Numbered from the stretch's first letter, positions 37,778 through 46,782 are shown. The stretch: 64,000 nucleotides of DNA from Komagataeibacter melomenusus (GCF_013155395.1 NZ_JABJWC010000001.1:1-64000); one strand, 5' to 3'. Numbers and translations are program-made. Notes: a model not told the origin generated them from the letters alone.

Positions 37778-39034
37778 ATGACACGCCGCGCCCTTCGTCG
37801 GTGGTTCAGCGTTCATAAGTGGACCAGCCTTGTCTGCACCGTCTTCCTTCTGATCGTATGCGTAACCGGATTGCCTATGCTGTTTTCCGAGCAGATATTC
37901 GATACTTTCGTTGGTGATGACGACCCGCCTTACGAAAGTTTGCCTGCGGATATACCGAATGCCAGTCTCGACGTAATCGTGCAGAAGGCAAGGGCGCTCT
38001 ATCCGGGGCAGATCATCACCAGTGTCAATCCGGATGACGATGAACCGGCGGTGCTGGTCTCCATGGCGCCAAGCTGGCAGGCGCTGAAGGACGACGAGAA
38101 CCATCCCGACCGCCATTCCGGTCACTGGATCAAATTCGACGCCCGTACGGCAAAGGTACTGAAGCAGTCCCGCCCCGCCGATGCCCCGAAAGAGCCGCGC
38201 ACCTGGACCGGCATTATCCTTGGCACCTGCACGCGCCTGCACATGAACCTGTTCGCGGGCCTTCCCGGTGCGCTGTTCATGGGGGCGATGGGGGCGGTGT
38301 TCGTCGTATCGCTGGTGTCAGGCACGGTGCTGTATGGCCGGTTCATGAAGCGGCTGCCGTTCGGCTCAATCCGAACGGATCGGGCCTCGCGCCTGACATG
38401 GCTGGACCTGCACAACCTGCTGGGTGAGACCACGCTGGTCTGGGCAACCGTCGTAGGTTTTACCGGACTGGTCAACGAACTCCAGACCCCGCTGTTCGGT
38501 CTATGGCGTGTGACCGATGTGCGGCAGATTTTGCGCCCCTACGCCAGTCTGCCAGTGCCGTCGCAGGACCATCTGTCCTCGGTGCAGGCCGCGTTCGATA
38601 CGGCGGCAAAAGCGGCACCTGGCAATGAGGTGACCGGCCTGTCCTTCCCCGGCGCCACCTTCGGCAGCCCGGTGCATTACGTGCTGTGGACCCGGGGGGC
38701 GACGCCACTGCGGGCACGTCTGTTTACCCCGGTGCTGGTCGATGCCCGCACGGGTGAATTGACCGGGGCGTATCCCATGCCGTGGTATCTGCGCTTTCTG
38801 GAAATATCCCGCCCGCTGCATTTCGGCGATTATGGCGGCATGCCCCTGAAAATCCTGTGGGCGCTGCTGGACGTGGTGGTGATCGGCGTGCTGGTCAGCG
38901 GCCTGGTGCTATGGGCTGGCAAGCGCAGGATCGCCACCGATGTTCGTCTGCGTGCGCTGGGTTACGAACTGGATGACGCCGACGGCACTGCGCCTGCGGG
39001 TTTCGCGCATACCCCTGTGGAGGGCGTGCGATGA
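37778..39034 (+). CDS. PepSY-associated TM-domain protein, first gene of the TonB operon
   Basis: A 418-residue inner-membrane protein: first membrane segment in WTSLVCTVFLLIVCVTGLPM, two in the middle (around 175-200 and 230-250) and one near 375-400, with PepSY domains between. This family often pairs with ferric-siderophore systems and is thought to act as a ferric reductase-like unit. Its stop overlaps the next start (ATGA), so the operon is tightly coupled. ATG 37778 is used; 37769 is possible. Confidence 0.85.
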   Translation: MTRRALRRWFSVHKWTSLVCTVFLLIVCVTGLPMLFSEQIFDTFVGDDDPPYESLPADIPNASLDVIVQKARALYPGQIITSVNPDDDEPAVLVSMAPSWQALKDDENHPDRHSGHWIKFDARTAKVLKQSRPADAPKEPRTWTGIILGTCTRLHMNLFAGLPGALFMGAMGAVFVVSLVSGTVLYGRFMKRLPFGSIRTDRASRLTWLDLHNLLGETTLVWATVVGFTGLVNELQTPLFGLWRVTDVRQILRPYASLPVPSQDHLSSVQAAFDTAAKAAPGNEVTGLSFPGATFGSPVHYVLWTRGATPLRARLFTPVLVDARTGELTGAYPMPWYLRFLEISRPLHFGDYGGMPLKILWALLDVVVIGVLVSGLVLWAGKRRIATDVRLRALGYELDDADGTAPAGFAHTPVEGVR

Positions 39035-39285
39035 ACGCCGTTTCGCCCAACATGCCCGTGCCGTCCTCGCCTGATGTGACCCCGCGCCCGTCCGTTGCCG
39101 TCTGGCCATGGCCGATCGCATTGGGGCTACTCACCATCTTCGGCCTGCTGTCCGCCCTGCTGGGCCAGCACGGCATCTGGCTGGCCCTGTCCTGGGCTGC
39201 CCTGTCCATTCCTCTCATCGTGACGGTTGCCTGCCTGATCCGGGCATGGTGCCGCACACCGTCTGTCAAAGGAGGTCAGTCATGA
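39031..39285 (+). CDS. Small two-helix inner-membrane protein in the TonB operon
   Basis: An 84-residue protein with two membrane helices (about 27-45 and 49-70). It overlaps the preceding PepSY gene by ATGA and the following exbB gene in the same way. Small proteins in this position are common between PepSY and ExbB genes of iron operons (DUF-type), function unknown. Confidence 0.75.
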   Translation: MNAVSPNMPVPSSPDVTPRPSVAVWPWPIALGLLTIFGLLSALLGQHGIWLALSWAALSIPLIVTVACLIRAWCRTPSVKGGQS

Positions 39286-40025
39286 CCCCGATCTCGTTCG
39301 CCCCGTGGGACATGTTCCTCAACGCCGGTCCCGTCGTCCGCTGCGTCATGATCCTGCTGGCCGCAGCTTCGCTGCTGACCTGGACCATCTTCATCGCCAA
39401 GTCGGTCGAACTGCTGCGCGTGCGCCTTAAACTCCAGAAGGCCGAGAAAGCGCTGGAAGAGGCCAACACGCTGGACCTCGGCGAGGAATGGACACGGGGC
39501 AATTCTTCCATCGCCCACACGCTGGTCATGGCCGCCGAGACCGAGCGCAAACGCTCTGCCGACATCCCGGATGACAGCGAGGGGCTGAAGGAACGCATCG
39601 TCCTGCATCTCGAACGGCTGGAAGCGGCCGAGGGTCGTCGCCTGCTGCGCGGCACCGGCGTGCTGGCCACCATCGGCGCGACGTCGCCCTTCATTGGTCT
39701 GTTCGGCACGGTCTGGGGGATCATGACTTCGTTCACCGGCATTGCCGCCAGCAAGGCGACCAGCCTTGCGGTCGTGGCTCCCGGCATTGCCGAGGCGCTG
39801 CTGGCCACCGCGCTCGGTCTGGTGGCCGCGATCCCGGCGGTGGTGATCTACAACCATCTCGCCCGCCAGACGGCGTCGTGCCGCGCACAGGTTGCCGACC
39901 TCACAGCGCTGGTGATGCGCCTGGTGTCGCGCGATCTGGGCCGCACGCAGATGCTCATGGCGCAGGGCAATATCGTGCGCCTTGGTCCGCAGGCGCGGGA
40001 TGTCCGCACGGCGGCCGGGGAGTGA
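39282..40025 (+). CDS. exbB: ExbB/TolQ-type proton channel subunit
   Basis: A 247-residue MotA/TolQ/ExbB protein. The first membrane segment is in VMILLAAASLLTWTIFIAKS; the long cytosolic loop is followed by GATSPFIGLFGTVWGIMTSF and ALLATALGLVAAIPAVVIYN, the two channel helices. With ExbD it converts proton motive force into TonB motion for the two receptors upstream. The start at 39282 overlaps the previous stop and follows GGAGG. Confidence 0.93.
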   Translation: MTPISFAPWDMFLNAGPVVRCVMILLAAASLLTWTIFIAKSVELLRVRLKLQKAEKALEEANTLDLGEEWTRGNSSIAHTLVMAAETERKRSADIPDDSEGLKERIVLHLERLEAAEGRRLLRGTGVLATIGATSPFIGLFGTVWGIMTSFTGIAASKATSLAVVAPGIAEALLATALGLVAAIPAVVIYNHLARQTASCRAQVADLTALVMRLVSRDLGRTQMLMAQGNIVRLGPQARDVRTAAGE

Positions 40026-40031
40026 GCCGTC

Positions 40032-40541
40032 ATGATCCGCATGCGCCATACCGATGAAAGCCCGCACGAGGCCAGCGAGATCAATGTCACCCCGTTCATC
40101 GACGTGATGCTGGTTCTGCTGGTGATCTTCATGGTCACAGCACCACTGACCACGGTGAACGTGCCGGTGGACCTGCCATCCTCGACCGAGAAGCCGACGC
40201 CGCGCCCCGATGACCCGGTGTTCCTGACCGTCAAGGCCGACCATGGCCTGGCATTGGGAGAAGATGACATCACCATGGACGGTCTGGCGGGCGCGCTGGA
40301 GGGGGCCACCAAGGGCAACAGGGACGAACGGATCTTCCTACGCGCCGACAGGACGGTCGATTACGGCACGCTGATGGGCGTGATGGATAAGTTGCGATCT
40401 GCCGGCTACCTCAAGGTCGCACTGGTCAACCTGCAGGGGCAGGAGGAAGGTAGCGAAGCCGGCACGACAACGGTGCCGACCGGTTCCACAACCTCGGGTA
40501 GAGCTTCTGCCACGGCTCCCGTTGCGGGAGGCACGCCGTGA
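40032..40541 (+). CDS. exbD: ExbD/TolR-type subunit
   Basis: A 169-residue protein. One membrane helix with the essential Asp (EINVTPFIDVMLVLLVIFMV), then the periplasmic ExbD domain to about 140 and a Thr/Ser/Gly-rich tail that is longer than usual. It follows exbB after 6 bases and overlaps tonB by four bases. Confidence 0.93.
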   Translation: MIRMRHTDESPHEASEINVTPFIDVMLVLLVIFMVTAPLTTVNVPVDLPSSTEKPTPRPDDPVFLTVKADHGLALGEDDITMDGLAGALEGATKGNRDERIFLRADRTVDYGTLMGVMDKLRSAGYLKVALVNLQGQEEGSEAGTTTVPTGSTTSGRASATAPVAGGTP

Positions 40542-41401
40542 CCAGTTCGACGGATATGGCGCAGGGGGCGGATATTTCCGTGCCACCGTCCTTTGCCGAC
40601 TGGCAGAGGGGGCAGGCCCGTCTGGCCCGACGTCACGATGCGCTCCGCTGGGGCCTGTCCTTCCTCGCCGTGCTCGCGGTCAATGGCGGGGCGGTCTGGT
40701 GGATCATGCGTCTGCCGCCGCCCGTGATGGCCGTGCCCGAACCCCCGCCTGCGGCCATTGCCATCGACATGGCCCCGGAACCTGTCTCGACACCGACGCC
40801 ACCGACGGATGCGCCCATCGGACCGAAACAGACCCAGTCCATCCCCGATCCGGCGCCAGTCGAGCCGCCGAAGATCACAGCGCCCCCATCACCTGCGCCC
40901 AATCCACCAGTCCCGGTGCCCAAGCCCGAGAAGCCGCGCAAGATCGTCAAAAAGAGCAAGCCGGTGCCAATGCTCAAAAAGCCGATCCCGGACAGGACGC
41001 CACCGGCCGAAGCGACAACCGCACCACCGTCCTCGGAAGCGCCACCTGCGCCCACACAGGCCGCCCCCGCACCCGGTTCGTCATCGGCCCATGCGTCGCA
41101 TGACCCGGTGACCTGGCAGGGCGCATTGCTGGCGCAGCTTGAAAAGTTCAAGCGCTACCCGTCCGACGCCATGGCCGACCATCAGGAAGGCGTGCCGACC
41201 GTGACGTTCTCCATGGACCGCAAGGGTCATGTGCTCTCGGTCACACTCGCCAGCAGTTCCGGCCATGCGCTGCTGGATCAGGAAGCCATAGCGCTGCCCA
41301 AACGCGCCCAGCCTCTGCCCATTCCGCCGGACAGTGTCGCAGGGGATCCGATCACCCTGACCGTACCCGTCGAATTCTACATCCACCCGGACAGGAACTG
41401 A
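40538..41401 (+). CDS. tonB: TonB energy-transducing protein
   Basis: A 287-residue protein: membrane anchor about 40-58, Pro/Lys-rich spacer about 65-185 with many PxP and KPxPKP-like runs, and a TonB C-terminal domain with QLEKFKRYPSDAMADHQEGV, VTFSMDRKGHVLSVTLASSS and a basic-aromatic end. It spans the periplasm to touch receptor TonB boxes. The start GTG at 40538 overlaps exbD (GTGA). Confidence 0.92.
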   Translation: MTSSTDMAQGADISVPPSFADWQRGQARLARRHDALRWGLSFLAVLAVNGGAVWWIMRLPPPVMAVPEPPPAAIAIDMAPEPVSTPTPPTDAPIGPKQTQSIPDPAPVEPPKITAPPSPAPNPPVPVPKPEKPRKIVKKSKPVPMLKKPIPDRTPPAEATTAPPSSEAPPAPTQAAPAPGSSSAHASHDPVTWQGALLAQLEKFKRYPSDAMADHQEGVPTVTFSMDRKGHVLSVTLASSSGHALLDQEAIALPKRAQPLPIPPDSVAGDPITLTVPVEFYIHPDRN

Positions 41402-41446
41402 GGTTTCTGGCCATTCCCTTATTCTGATCGTGACAGGATCATTCCC

Positions 41447-41965
41447 ATGCTCGCCTTTTCCGAACATCGCCGTTCTCCGCCCGCCCTGAGCCAGATCCGT
41501 CCCGGCATGGGCGCCAGTCGCAATGCAGTGCGCAAGCTTGAGGACCGCTGCCGGGAGGCAGGCGTGAAGATGACCGACCTGCGCCGGGTGCTGCTGCATG
41601 GCATCCTTGAAGCCGGTGCGGGGGCCACGGCCATCGAGATCTGGAAGACCCTGCGCACCATGACTGACGGCCATCCGCCCAGCCAGGGCTCGATCCAGCG
41701 CAACCTGAACCTGCTGGTCGCGCGCGACATCCTGCGTCGCGACGTCTCGCCCGATCGGCTGTGGCATTACAGCATCGCGCCCGAACGCAAAGGCAGGCTG
41801 GCCGTCACCTTTGTCGAGGCGGGAACGGGACGGAAGATTCCGTGCCGGATGCCGGAAGTGGCGGCCCTGCTGCGCCGGGCAGCGGCTGAACACGGGCTGG
41901 CCGTGCAGGCCGCCGCCATTACCGTGACGCCGGTACCGGCCACCGGTGATGCGGACATCCGCTAA
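41447..41965 (+). CDS. Fur-family regulator without the usual metal ligands
   Basis: A 172-residue protein with a Fur-type winged helix: VRKLEDRCREAGVKMTDLRR, then PPSQGSIQRNLNLLVARDIL and RRDV. The C-terminal part aligns with the Fur dimer domain (EVAALLRRAAAEHGLAVQAA), but the HHDH motif, the CxxC pairs and the regulatory His residues that hold Zn/Fe are absent. It follows tonB by 45 bases and could sense something else, for example heme or a protein partner, or be metal independent. Confidence 0.75.
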   Translation: MLAFSEHRRSPPALSQIRPGMGASRNAVRKLEDRCREAGVKMTDLRRVLLHGILEAGAGATAIEIWKTLRTMTDGHPPSQGSIQRNLNLLVARDILRRDVSPDRLWHYSIAPERKGRLAVTFVEAGTGRKIPCRMPEVAALLRRAAAEHGLAVQAAAITVTPVPATGDADIR

Positions 41966-42059
41966 GCGCTGAAGCATTTTTTTCATCCAGCCGCTGAAAA
42001 AATGCAGCGGCCGATCGTCTTTATAGACAGAGCCCTCCCGCAGGGACGGGACATCTTCC

Positions 42060-45000
42060 TTGAAATTCATCGCCTGGTTCGTCCGTCGCCCGGTGGCGAC
42101 ACTCCTGCTGCTGCTCTCCGCCGTGCTGTCGGGCCTGATGGCGCTGCCCCTCCTGCCGGTCTCAGACCTGCCCGATGTCGACCTGCCGGTGATCTCGGTC
42201 TCGGCGTCGAATGCCGGTGGCTCGCCCGAAATCATTGCCCGCACGGTGGCAGCCCCCTTGGAACGGCATCTGGGCAATATCGCGGGCGTTGCACAGATGA
42301 TGTCTTCCTCCACACGGGGGCAGACCTCCATCTCGCTGGGCTTTGAACTGGGGCGCGATCTCAATGGCGCGGCCCGTGACGTGGAAGCAGCCATCCGGGC
42401 AGCCCGGCGCGACCTGCCGACCACGCCGGGATCGGACCCGCAATATCACCGGGCCAACCCCAATGCGACGCCGGTTCTGATCCTGGCCGTGACGCCGGGC
42501 ATGCAGTCCATGGCGAAGCTGTATGATCTGGTGAACACGACGCTGCGGCCCATGCTGCTTCAGGTGCAGGGTGTGGGGGATGTCACCCTTATGGGGAGTT
42601 CTGCCCCTGCCGTGCGGGTGGAGATGAACCCGCTGCTGTTCTTCAAATACGGGATCGGTTTTGAAGACCTGCGCGCCGCCCTGGCCTCGGCCAATGCGCA
42701 TACCCCTAAAGGGGTGATCGACATGGGCGACCGGCGCTACCAGCTTGCCGTCAACGATCAGGCTGAACATGCCGATGCCTATCGGGATCTGGTGATCGCC
42801 TACAAGAACGGACGCCCCATCCGGCTGCGCGATGTCGCGACCGTCACTGACAGCATGCAGGAGGTGAATGCCGCCGCGTTCTTTGATGGGAAACCTGCGC
42901 TGACGCTGATGGTGCGCGCCCAGCCGGGGGCCAATCTGGTGGGCATTGTCGATGCCGTGACGGCCCGCCTGCCACAACTGCGCACGCTCATGCCGCCGGG
43001 GGCGGATATTGCGGTGGCGCGGGATGGTTCGGCCGTGATCCGTTCCTCGCTGCATCATACACTGGTGACGCTGCTAGCCTCCTGTGTTCTGGCGCTGGCC
43101 GTTGTGTGGGTGTTCCTGCGCTCGTGGACAGCATCCGTGGCTGCCGCGATCATCGTGCCGTGCTGCCTGATCGCCAGCCTCGGGCCGATGCATCTGGCGG
43201 GGTTCGGGCTGGACAATCTCTCGCTCATGGCGCTGACGGTGGTCACGGGCCTGGTGGTGGATGACGCCATCGTGGTGATCGAGAACATCATCCGCATGCG
43301 CGAGCGTAGTCTGCCCATTGATGAGGCGGCTATTGCCGGGGCCAGCGAGGTGGCTTTTACGCTGCTCTCCATCACTGTCTCCGTGCTGGCGGTCTTCCTG
43401 CCGATCGGGCTGGCCTCGGGTTTGACGGGACGGCTGTTCCGGGAGTTCGCGGGCACCGTCGGCATTGCCGTCACGGTGTCGCTGATCCTGTCCTGCGTGG
43501 TGACGCCGTGTCTTACTGCTCTGTGCATGCGCTTTGCCGACAACAGAACCGCCGTGCATCCAGAAGTGGATGTCGCAGATTTTCTGGATCATGAAAAACA
43601 CAGTGGCAGTCTGTATCGCCGTATTCTGGAAATCTGCCTGACCCATCCCGGCAAGACGGCCTTGCTGCTGCCACTGACCCTTCTGGTAGGCGTCTTTCTG
43701 TTCACCCGCATGCCCAGGGTCGTGTTTCCACGTCAGGATATCGGCATCGTCTCGGGCGGATCGCGGGGCAGCGGCAGTTCGCTGGCGCAGACCAGGGCGC
43801 GACTGGAACGGTTCAGCAGGGTGCTGCTGGAGGATCCGGCGGTCACGCACGTCATCGCCTATCTGGATACGGGCGAGGGTTCCAGCCATGGCATGGTGTT
43901 CGCCACGCTGCGCGACCTGTCCACCGGGCGGGCTTCAGGGGCGGAAGTCGCGACCCGCGTGATCGGCAGGATGGGTAAGGATATCCATGCCGAATACCAT
44001 GCCCAGGCGCCGGGCAACATCATGATGCGGGTCGGATCGAACAGCAGCGAGGTGAGCTACATCCTGCGCAGCGAGGATGACCGGCTTCTGGGGCCAGCCA
44101 CGCGGAAACTGGCGAAAGCCCTGCGGCGTCATCCGGAATTCACGGATGTGGACCCGGACGTCGATCCACCGGGACAGGGCATCACGCTGGCCATCGACCG
44201 TGATACCGCCGCCCGTGTGGGGGTCACGCCACAGGTCATCGGCAACACCCTGTCCGACGCGCTGGGCCAGACCACCGCCTCGGTCGTCTACACCACACAC
44301 GGACAATATAATGTGGTGCTGACCGTGGAAAACCGCTTCCAGCGGGATCCGGAGATCCTGAAACAGTTCTGGATCAGTCCCTCGGGTGGGTCAGCGTCCG
44401 GCAGTTCGGCGTCCAACACCATCCGGGTGGTCACGTCGGCTACAGCCAGTACCACAGCCTCGACCGGTGCGACGGCGTTTCGAAACCAGATCGCCAATTC
44501 ACTGGCGGGCGGGGCGAATGCGTCGACCGGATCGGCCGTGGCGACCGGAGCGGAAACGCTGGTGCCGCTCTCGGTCGTGGCCCGGATCACCCCCAGTCTT
44601 GATCCGGTGGCCGTGACCCATATCGGCTATGCCAGTTCCGCCTCTCTGGCGCTGGAACTGGCGCCGGGTGTCAGCCTGTCACAAGCGCAGGCAATCATCG
44701 ATCAGGAATGGCGCAGCCTGCATCTGCCGGAGACCATCACCGGCGAGTTGCAGAGCGATGAGGGGGACGTTGGCAAAAGCACGCATGACAGCGAGATCCT
44801 GATCATCGCGGCCATTTTGGCCGTCTGGATCACGCTGGGCATGCTGTATGAAAGCGTGTGGCATCCGCTGACGATCCTTTCCACCATTCCCTCGGCCGGG
44901 ATCGGGGCTGTCATGGCGCTGGACCTGTTCGGCCTGCCGTTCTCGGGCATGGCGGTCATCGCCATGCTGCTGCTGACTGGCATCTCGCTCAAGAACGCGA

Positions 45001-45302
45001 TCCTGCTGGTGGATTTCGCCATCCATGCCGAACGCGAACGCGGCCTGACGTCACGGGATTCCATCCGCGAGGCCTGTCTGCTGCGCCTGCGGCCCATCGT
45101 CATGACCACCTTTGCCGCAGCCTTGGGGGCGCTGCCGTTGGTGCTGATGGGGGGCTACGGGATGGAACTGCGCCAGCCGCTCGGCATCGCGCTGATCGGC
45201 GGCCTGCTCGTCAGTCAGGCCCAGACCATGTTCACCACGCCCGCGCTCTATCTGCTGGTTGCGCGATGCGCCTCTTTATCCAGGAAAGCGGAAGCACCAT
45301 GA
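42060..45302 (+). CDS. RND efflux transporter (MdtB/MdtC/AcrB type)
   Basis: A 1080-residue inner-membrane proton-driven pump of the HAE1/RND type: twelve helices, with the TM4 acid motif VTGLVVDDAIVVIENIIRMR and two periplasmic loops. It starts at TTG 42060 (FIAWFVRRPVATLLLLLSAV). At residues 773-832 an unusual Ser/Ala/Thr/Gly-rich stretch (WISPSGGSASGSSASN...) is inserted in the second periplasmic loop. No membrane-fusion (adaptor) gene or outer-membrane channel lies nearby, so it must borrow one. In this cluster it may export a siderophore or metal complex, as MdtABC does for enterobactin; this is inference. Confidence 0.9.
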   Translation: MKFIAWFVRRPVATLLLLLSAVLSGLMALPLLPVSDLPDVDLPVISVSASNAGGSPEIIARTVAAPLERHLGNIAGVAQMMSSSTRGQTSISLGFELGRDLNGAARDVEAAIRAARRDLPTTPGSDPQYHRANPNATPVLILAVTPGMQSMAKLYDLVNTTLRPMLLQVQGVGDVTLMGSSAPAVRVEMNPLLFFKYGIGFEDLRAALASANAHTPKGVIDMGDRRYQLAVNDQAEHADAYRDLVIAYKNGRPIRLRDVATVTDSMQEVNAAAFFDGKPALTLMVRAQPGANLVGIVDAVTARLPQLRTLMPPGADIAVARDGSAVIRSSLHHTLVTLLASCVLALAVVWVFLRSWTASVAAAIIVPCCLIASLGPMHLAGFGLDNLSLMALTVVTGLVVDDAIVVIENIIRMRERSLPIDEAAIAGASEVAFTLLSITVSVLAVFLPIGLASGLTGRLFREFAGTVGIAVTVSLILSCVVTPCLTALCMRFADNRTAVHPEVDVADFLDHEKHSGSLYRRILEICLTHPGKTALLLPLTLLVGVFLFTRMPRVVFPRQDIGIVSGGSRGSGSSLAQTRARLERFSRVLLEDPAVTHVIAYLDTGEGSSHGMVFATLRDLSTGRASGAEVATRVIGRMGKDIHAEYHAQAPGNIMMRVGSNSSEVSYILRSEDDRLLGPATRKLAKALRRHPEFTDVDPDVDPPGQGITLAIDRDTAARVGVTPQVIGNTLSDALGQTTASVVYTTHGQYNVVLTVENRFQRDPEILKQFWISPSGGSASGSSASNTIRVVTSATASTTASTGATAFRNQIANSLAGGANASTGSAVATGAETLVPLSVVARITPSLDPVAVTHIGYASSASLALELAPGVSLSQAQAIIDQEWRSLHLPETITGELQSDEGDVGKSTHDSEILIIAAILAVWITLGMLYESVWHPLTILSTIPSAGIGAVMALDLFGLPFSGMAVIAMLLLTGISLKNAILLVDFAIHAERERGLTSRDSIREACLLRLRPIVMTTFAAALGALPLVLMGGYGMELRQPLGIALIGGLLVSQAQTMFTTPALYLLVARCASLSRKAEAP

Positions 45303-45395
45303 GATTCTCCGGTCATGTAATCAGGGCAGGGGACTGACGGGTAGACTGCCTGCGGAGGCTGAAAGGACGGGTTTATCGGAAATGATAAAAATATA

Positions 45396-45428
45396 TTCCG
45401 ATATATCTTGACGTAAGATATATCGGAA
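45396..45428. promoter_or_regulatory. 33-bp perfect palindrome, likely PadR operator
   Basis: TTCCGATATATCTT (45396-45409) and its exact inverse AAGATATATCGGAA (45415-45428) are separated by GACGT. It lies 15 bases before the PadR gene's ATG; extra half sites (TTTATCGGAA at about 45371 and TATATCGGTA at about 45431) flank it. Such long palindromes with ATAT cores are typical of PadR-type operators, so autorepression is likely. Confidence 0.8.
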
Positions 45429-45443
45429 CTTATATCGGTAAGC

Positions 45444-46043
45444 ATGAAACACAGAAACAGACACGCAGGCGGTCGTAACCGCCAGACTTTCTCCCCCGAA
45501 GGCATGGCAGGTTCCGGGGAACCCCGCCGCCATCACGGTCGCGGTGGACACCACGGCGGTGGCCGCCGGGGCGGGCGTCACCGGCTGTTCGATTATGGTG
45601 AGATGCGGCTTCTGGTCCTCTCGCTGATCGCTCAAAAACCGACCTACGGCTACGAACTGATCCGCATGATCGAAGAAAAATTCGGTGGCAGCTACGCGCC
45701 CAGCCCCGGCGTGATCTACCCCACGCTGACCTGGCTGGATGAGGCCGGTTATGCCCGGATTGTCGAAGCCGACGGCCGCAAGAACTACCACATCACGCCG
45801 GAAGGCGAGGCGTTCCTGGCCGCCAGCCGTGCGGCCCTCGATGAAATCCTGTCCCGTGCAGCAACAGGTGCGGCAGAGGGCAGGGGAGGTCGCAAGGATG
45901 TCCCGATGCCGGTCATGCGCGGCATGGAAAACCTGCGCACGGCACTTCGCCTGAGGCTGCGCAATGGCGGCCTTGATACGGAAGCCGAGGAAAAGATCGC
46001 AGCCCTGCTGGACGATGCCGCCCGGGCGATCGGGCAGGTCTGA
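45444..46043 (+). CDS. PadR-family regulator with His-rich N terminus (YqjI-like)
   Basis: A 199-residue regulator. Residues 1-45 are rich in His, Arg and Gly (GRGGHHGGGRRGGRH), a probable metal-binding head. The winged helix follows: RLLVLSLIAQKPTYGYELIR, YAPSPGVIYPTLTWLDEAGY. The C terminus has the helical dimer arm. E. coli YqjI has a similar metal-binding head, responds to nickel, and represses the ferric reductase yqjH; equivalence here is inference. A palindromic operator lies immediately upstream. Confidence 0.85.
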   Translation: MKHRNRHAGGRNRQTFSPEGMAGSGEPRRHHGRGGHHGGGRRGGRHRLFDYGEMRLLVLSLIAQKPTYGYELIRMIEEKFGGSYAPSPGVIYPTLTWLDEAGYARIVEADGRKNYHITPEGEAFLAASRAALDEILSRAATGAAEGRGGRKDVPMPVMRGMENLRTALRLRLRNGGLDTEAEEKIAALLDDAARAIGQV

Positions 46044-46349
46044 AAGCGCAATTTCCACATCCGGTTGGCCAACGGGTCGTCCGGGCAGGAAAGACCCCAT
46101 AATCCCGCCATGTATGGAGGAGCTGTTGTTTACGGACTGTCATGGCGTGGTTTGTGAGTGACCGGATAAAGGTTCCTCACGTTCCAGAATACGCGATCGG
46201 CTATCTGGAACATTAACCGGAATATTACCGGTCCATGAAGAAGTATAAACTCTGGACCAGATATTCTCGATACTATTTTTCACATCGTTCGACCTCACAT
46301 GTCCGCTGATGCGGGACGATGGATCAGAGGCCGAATCAAAGGATATATC
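46044..46349. other. Intergenic stretch between PadR and His-rich gene
   Basis: About 300 bases with no supported gene. It holds imperfect repeats (ACCGGAATATTACCGGT at about 46215, and TTCCAGAATACGCG/TATCTGGAA) that may be regulatory. Confidence 0.4.
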
Positions 46350-46736
46350 ATGAAGCGTTCAATTCTGTTTGCTCTTGCCCTTGGCATCTCCCTTCCGCTG
46401 GCAGCCCAGGCCCAGTCACCTGACCAGAACCAGGGCAGCGGGCAGGGCGAACATCGTGGCCATGGCGGTCATGGCCATCACGGTGGCAGGCATGGTGGCC
46501 ACGGCAACCATGGGGGCCAGGGCGGCGGTCACCAGAATGGAGGTGACCAAAACGGCGGTCCCGGTGACGAACGGGGTGATCGCGGTGGTGACAACCGCGG
46601 CGACCAGAACCATGGCCCCGGCGAGCGTGGCAACCGTGGCAGCGACAGCCAGAATGGCAACCGGAGTGAGCACGACGGTGATCGTGGTGGCGACCGCAAT
46701 GGTGGCTGGAACCAGAACAGCAGCAATTCCAACTGA
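46350..46736 (+). CDS. Exported His/Gly/Asn-rich protein, possible metal chelator
   Basis: A 128-residue protein with a cleavable signal peptide (MKRSILFALALGISLPLAAQ, then AQA before SPDQN). The mature chain has no hydrophobic core: residues 30-65 are HGGHGHHGG-type repeats, then Gly/Asp/Asn/Arg-rich repeats such as QNGGDQNGG. Twelve or more His in a short stretch suggest nickel, copper or zinc binding in the periplasm. It follows the PadR gene by 306 bases and ends at a strong terminator. No family is recognised. Confidence 0.65.
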   Translation: MKRSILFALALGISLPLAAQAQSPDQNQGSGQGEHRGHGGHGHHGGRHGGHGNHGGQGGGHQNGGDQNGGPGDERGDRGGDNRGDQNHGPGERGNRGSDSQNGNRSEHDGDRGGDRNGGWNQNSSNSN

Positions 46737-46753
46737 TCCCGTCCCTCAAGCGG

Positions 46754-46782
46754 AAGGCCCGGCGTATTGCCGGGCCTTTTTT
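46754..46782 (+). terminator. Rho-independent terminator
   Basis: AAGGCCCGGC (46754-46763) pairs perfectly with GCCGGGCCTT (46769-46778), followed by TTTT. It ends the His-rich gene's message. Confidence 0.9.

Noticed and set aside
41081-42424. A 447-codon minus-strand frame spanning tonB, fur-like and RND genes
   Set aside because: It crosses three well-supported plus-strand genes and has no domain.
46430-46730. Short tandem GGTCATGGC/GGCCAC-like DNA repeats taken for a possible CRISPR or satellite
   Set aside because: The repeats are irregular and follow codons of the His/Gly-rich protein; no spacers.
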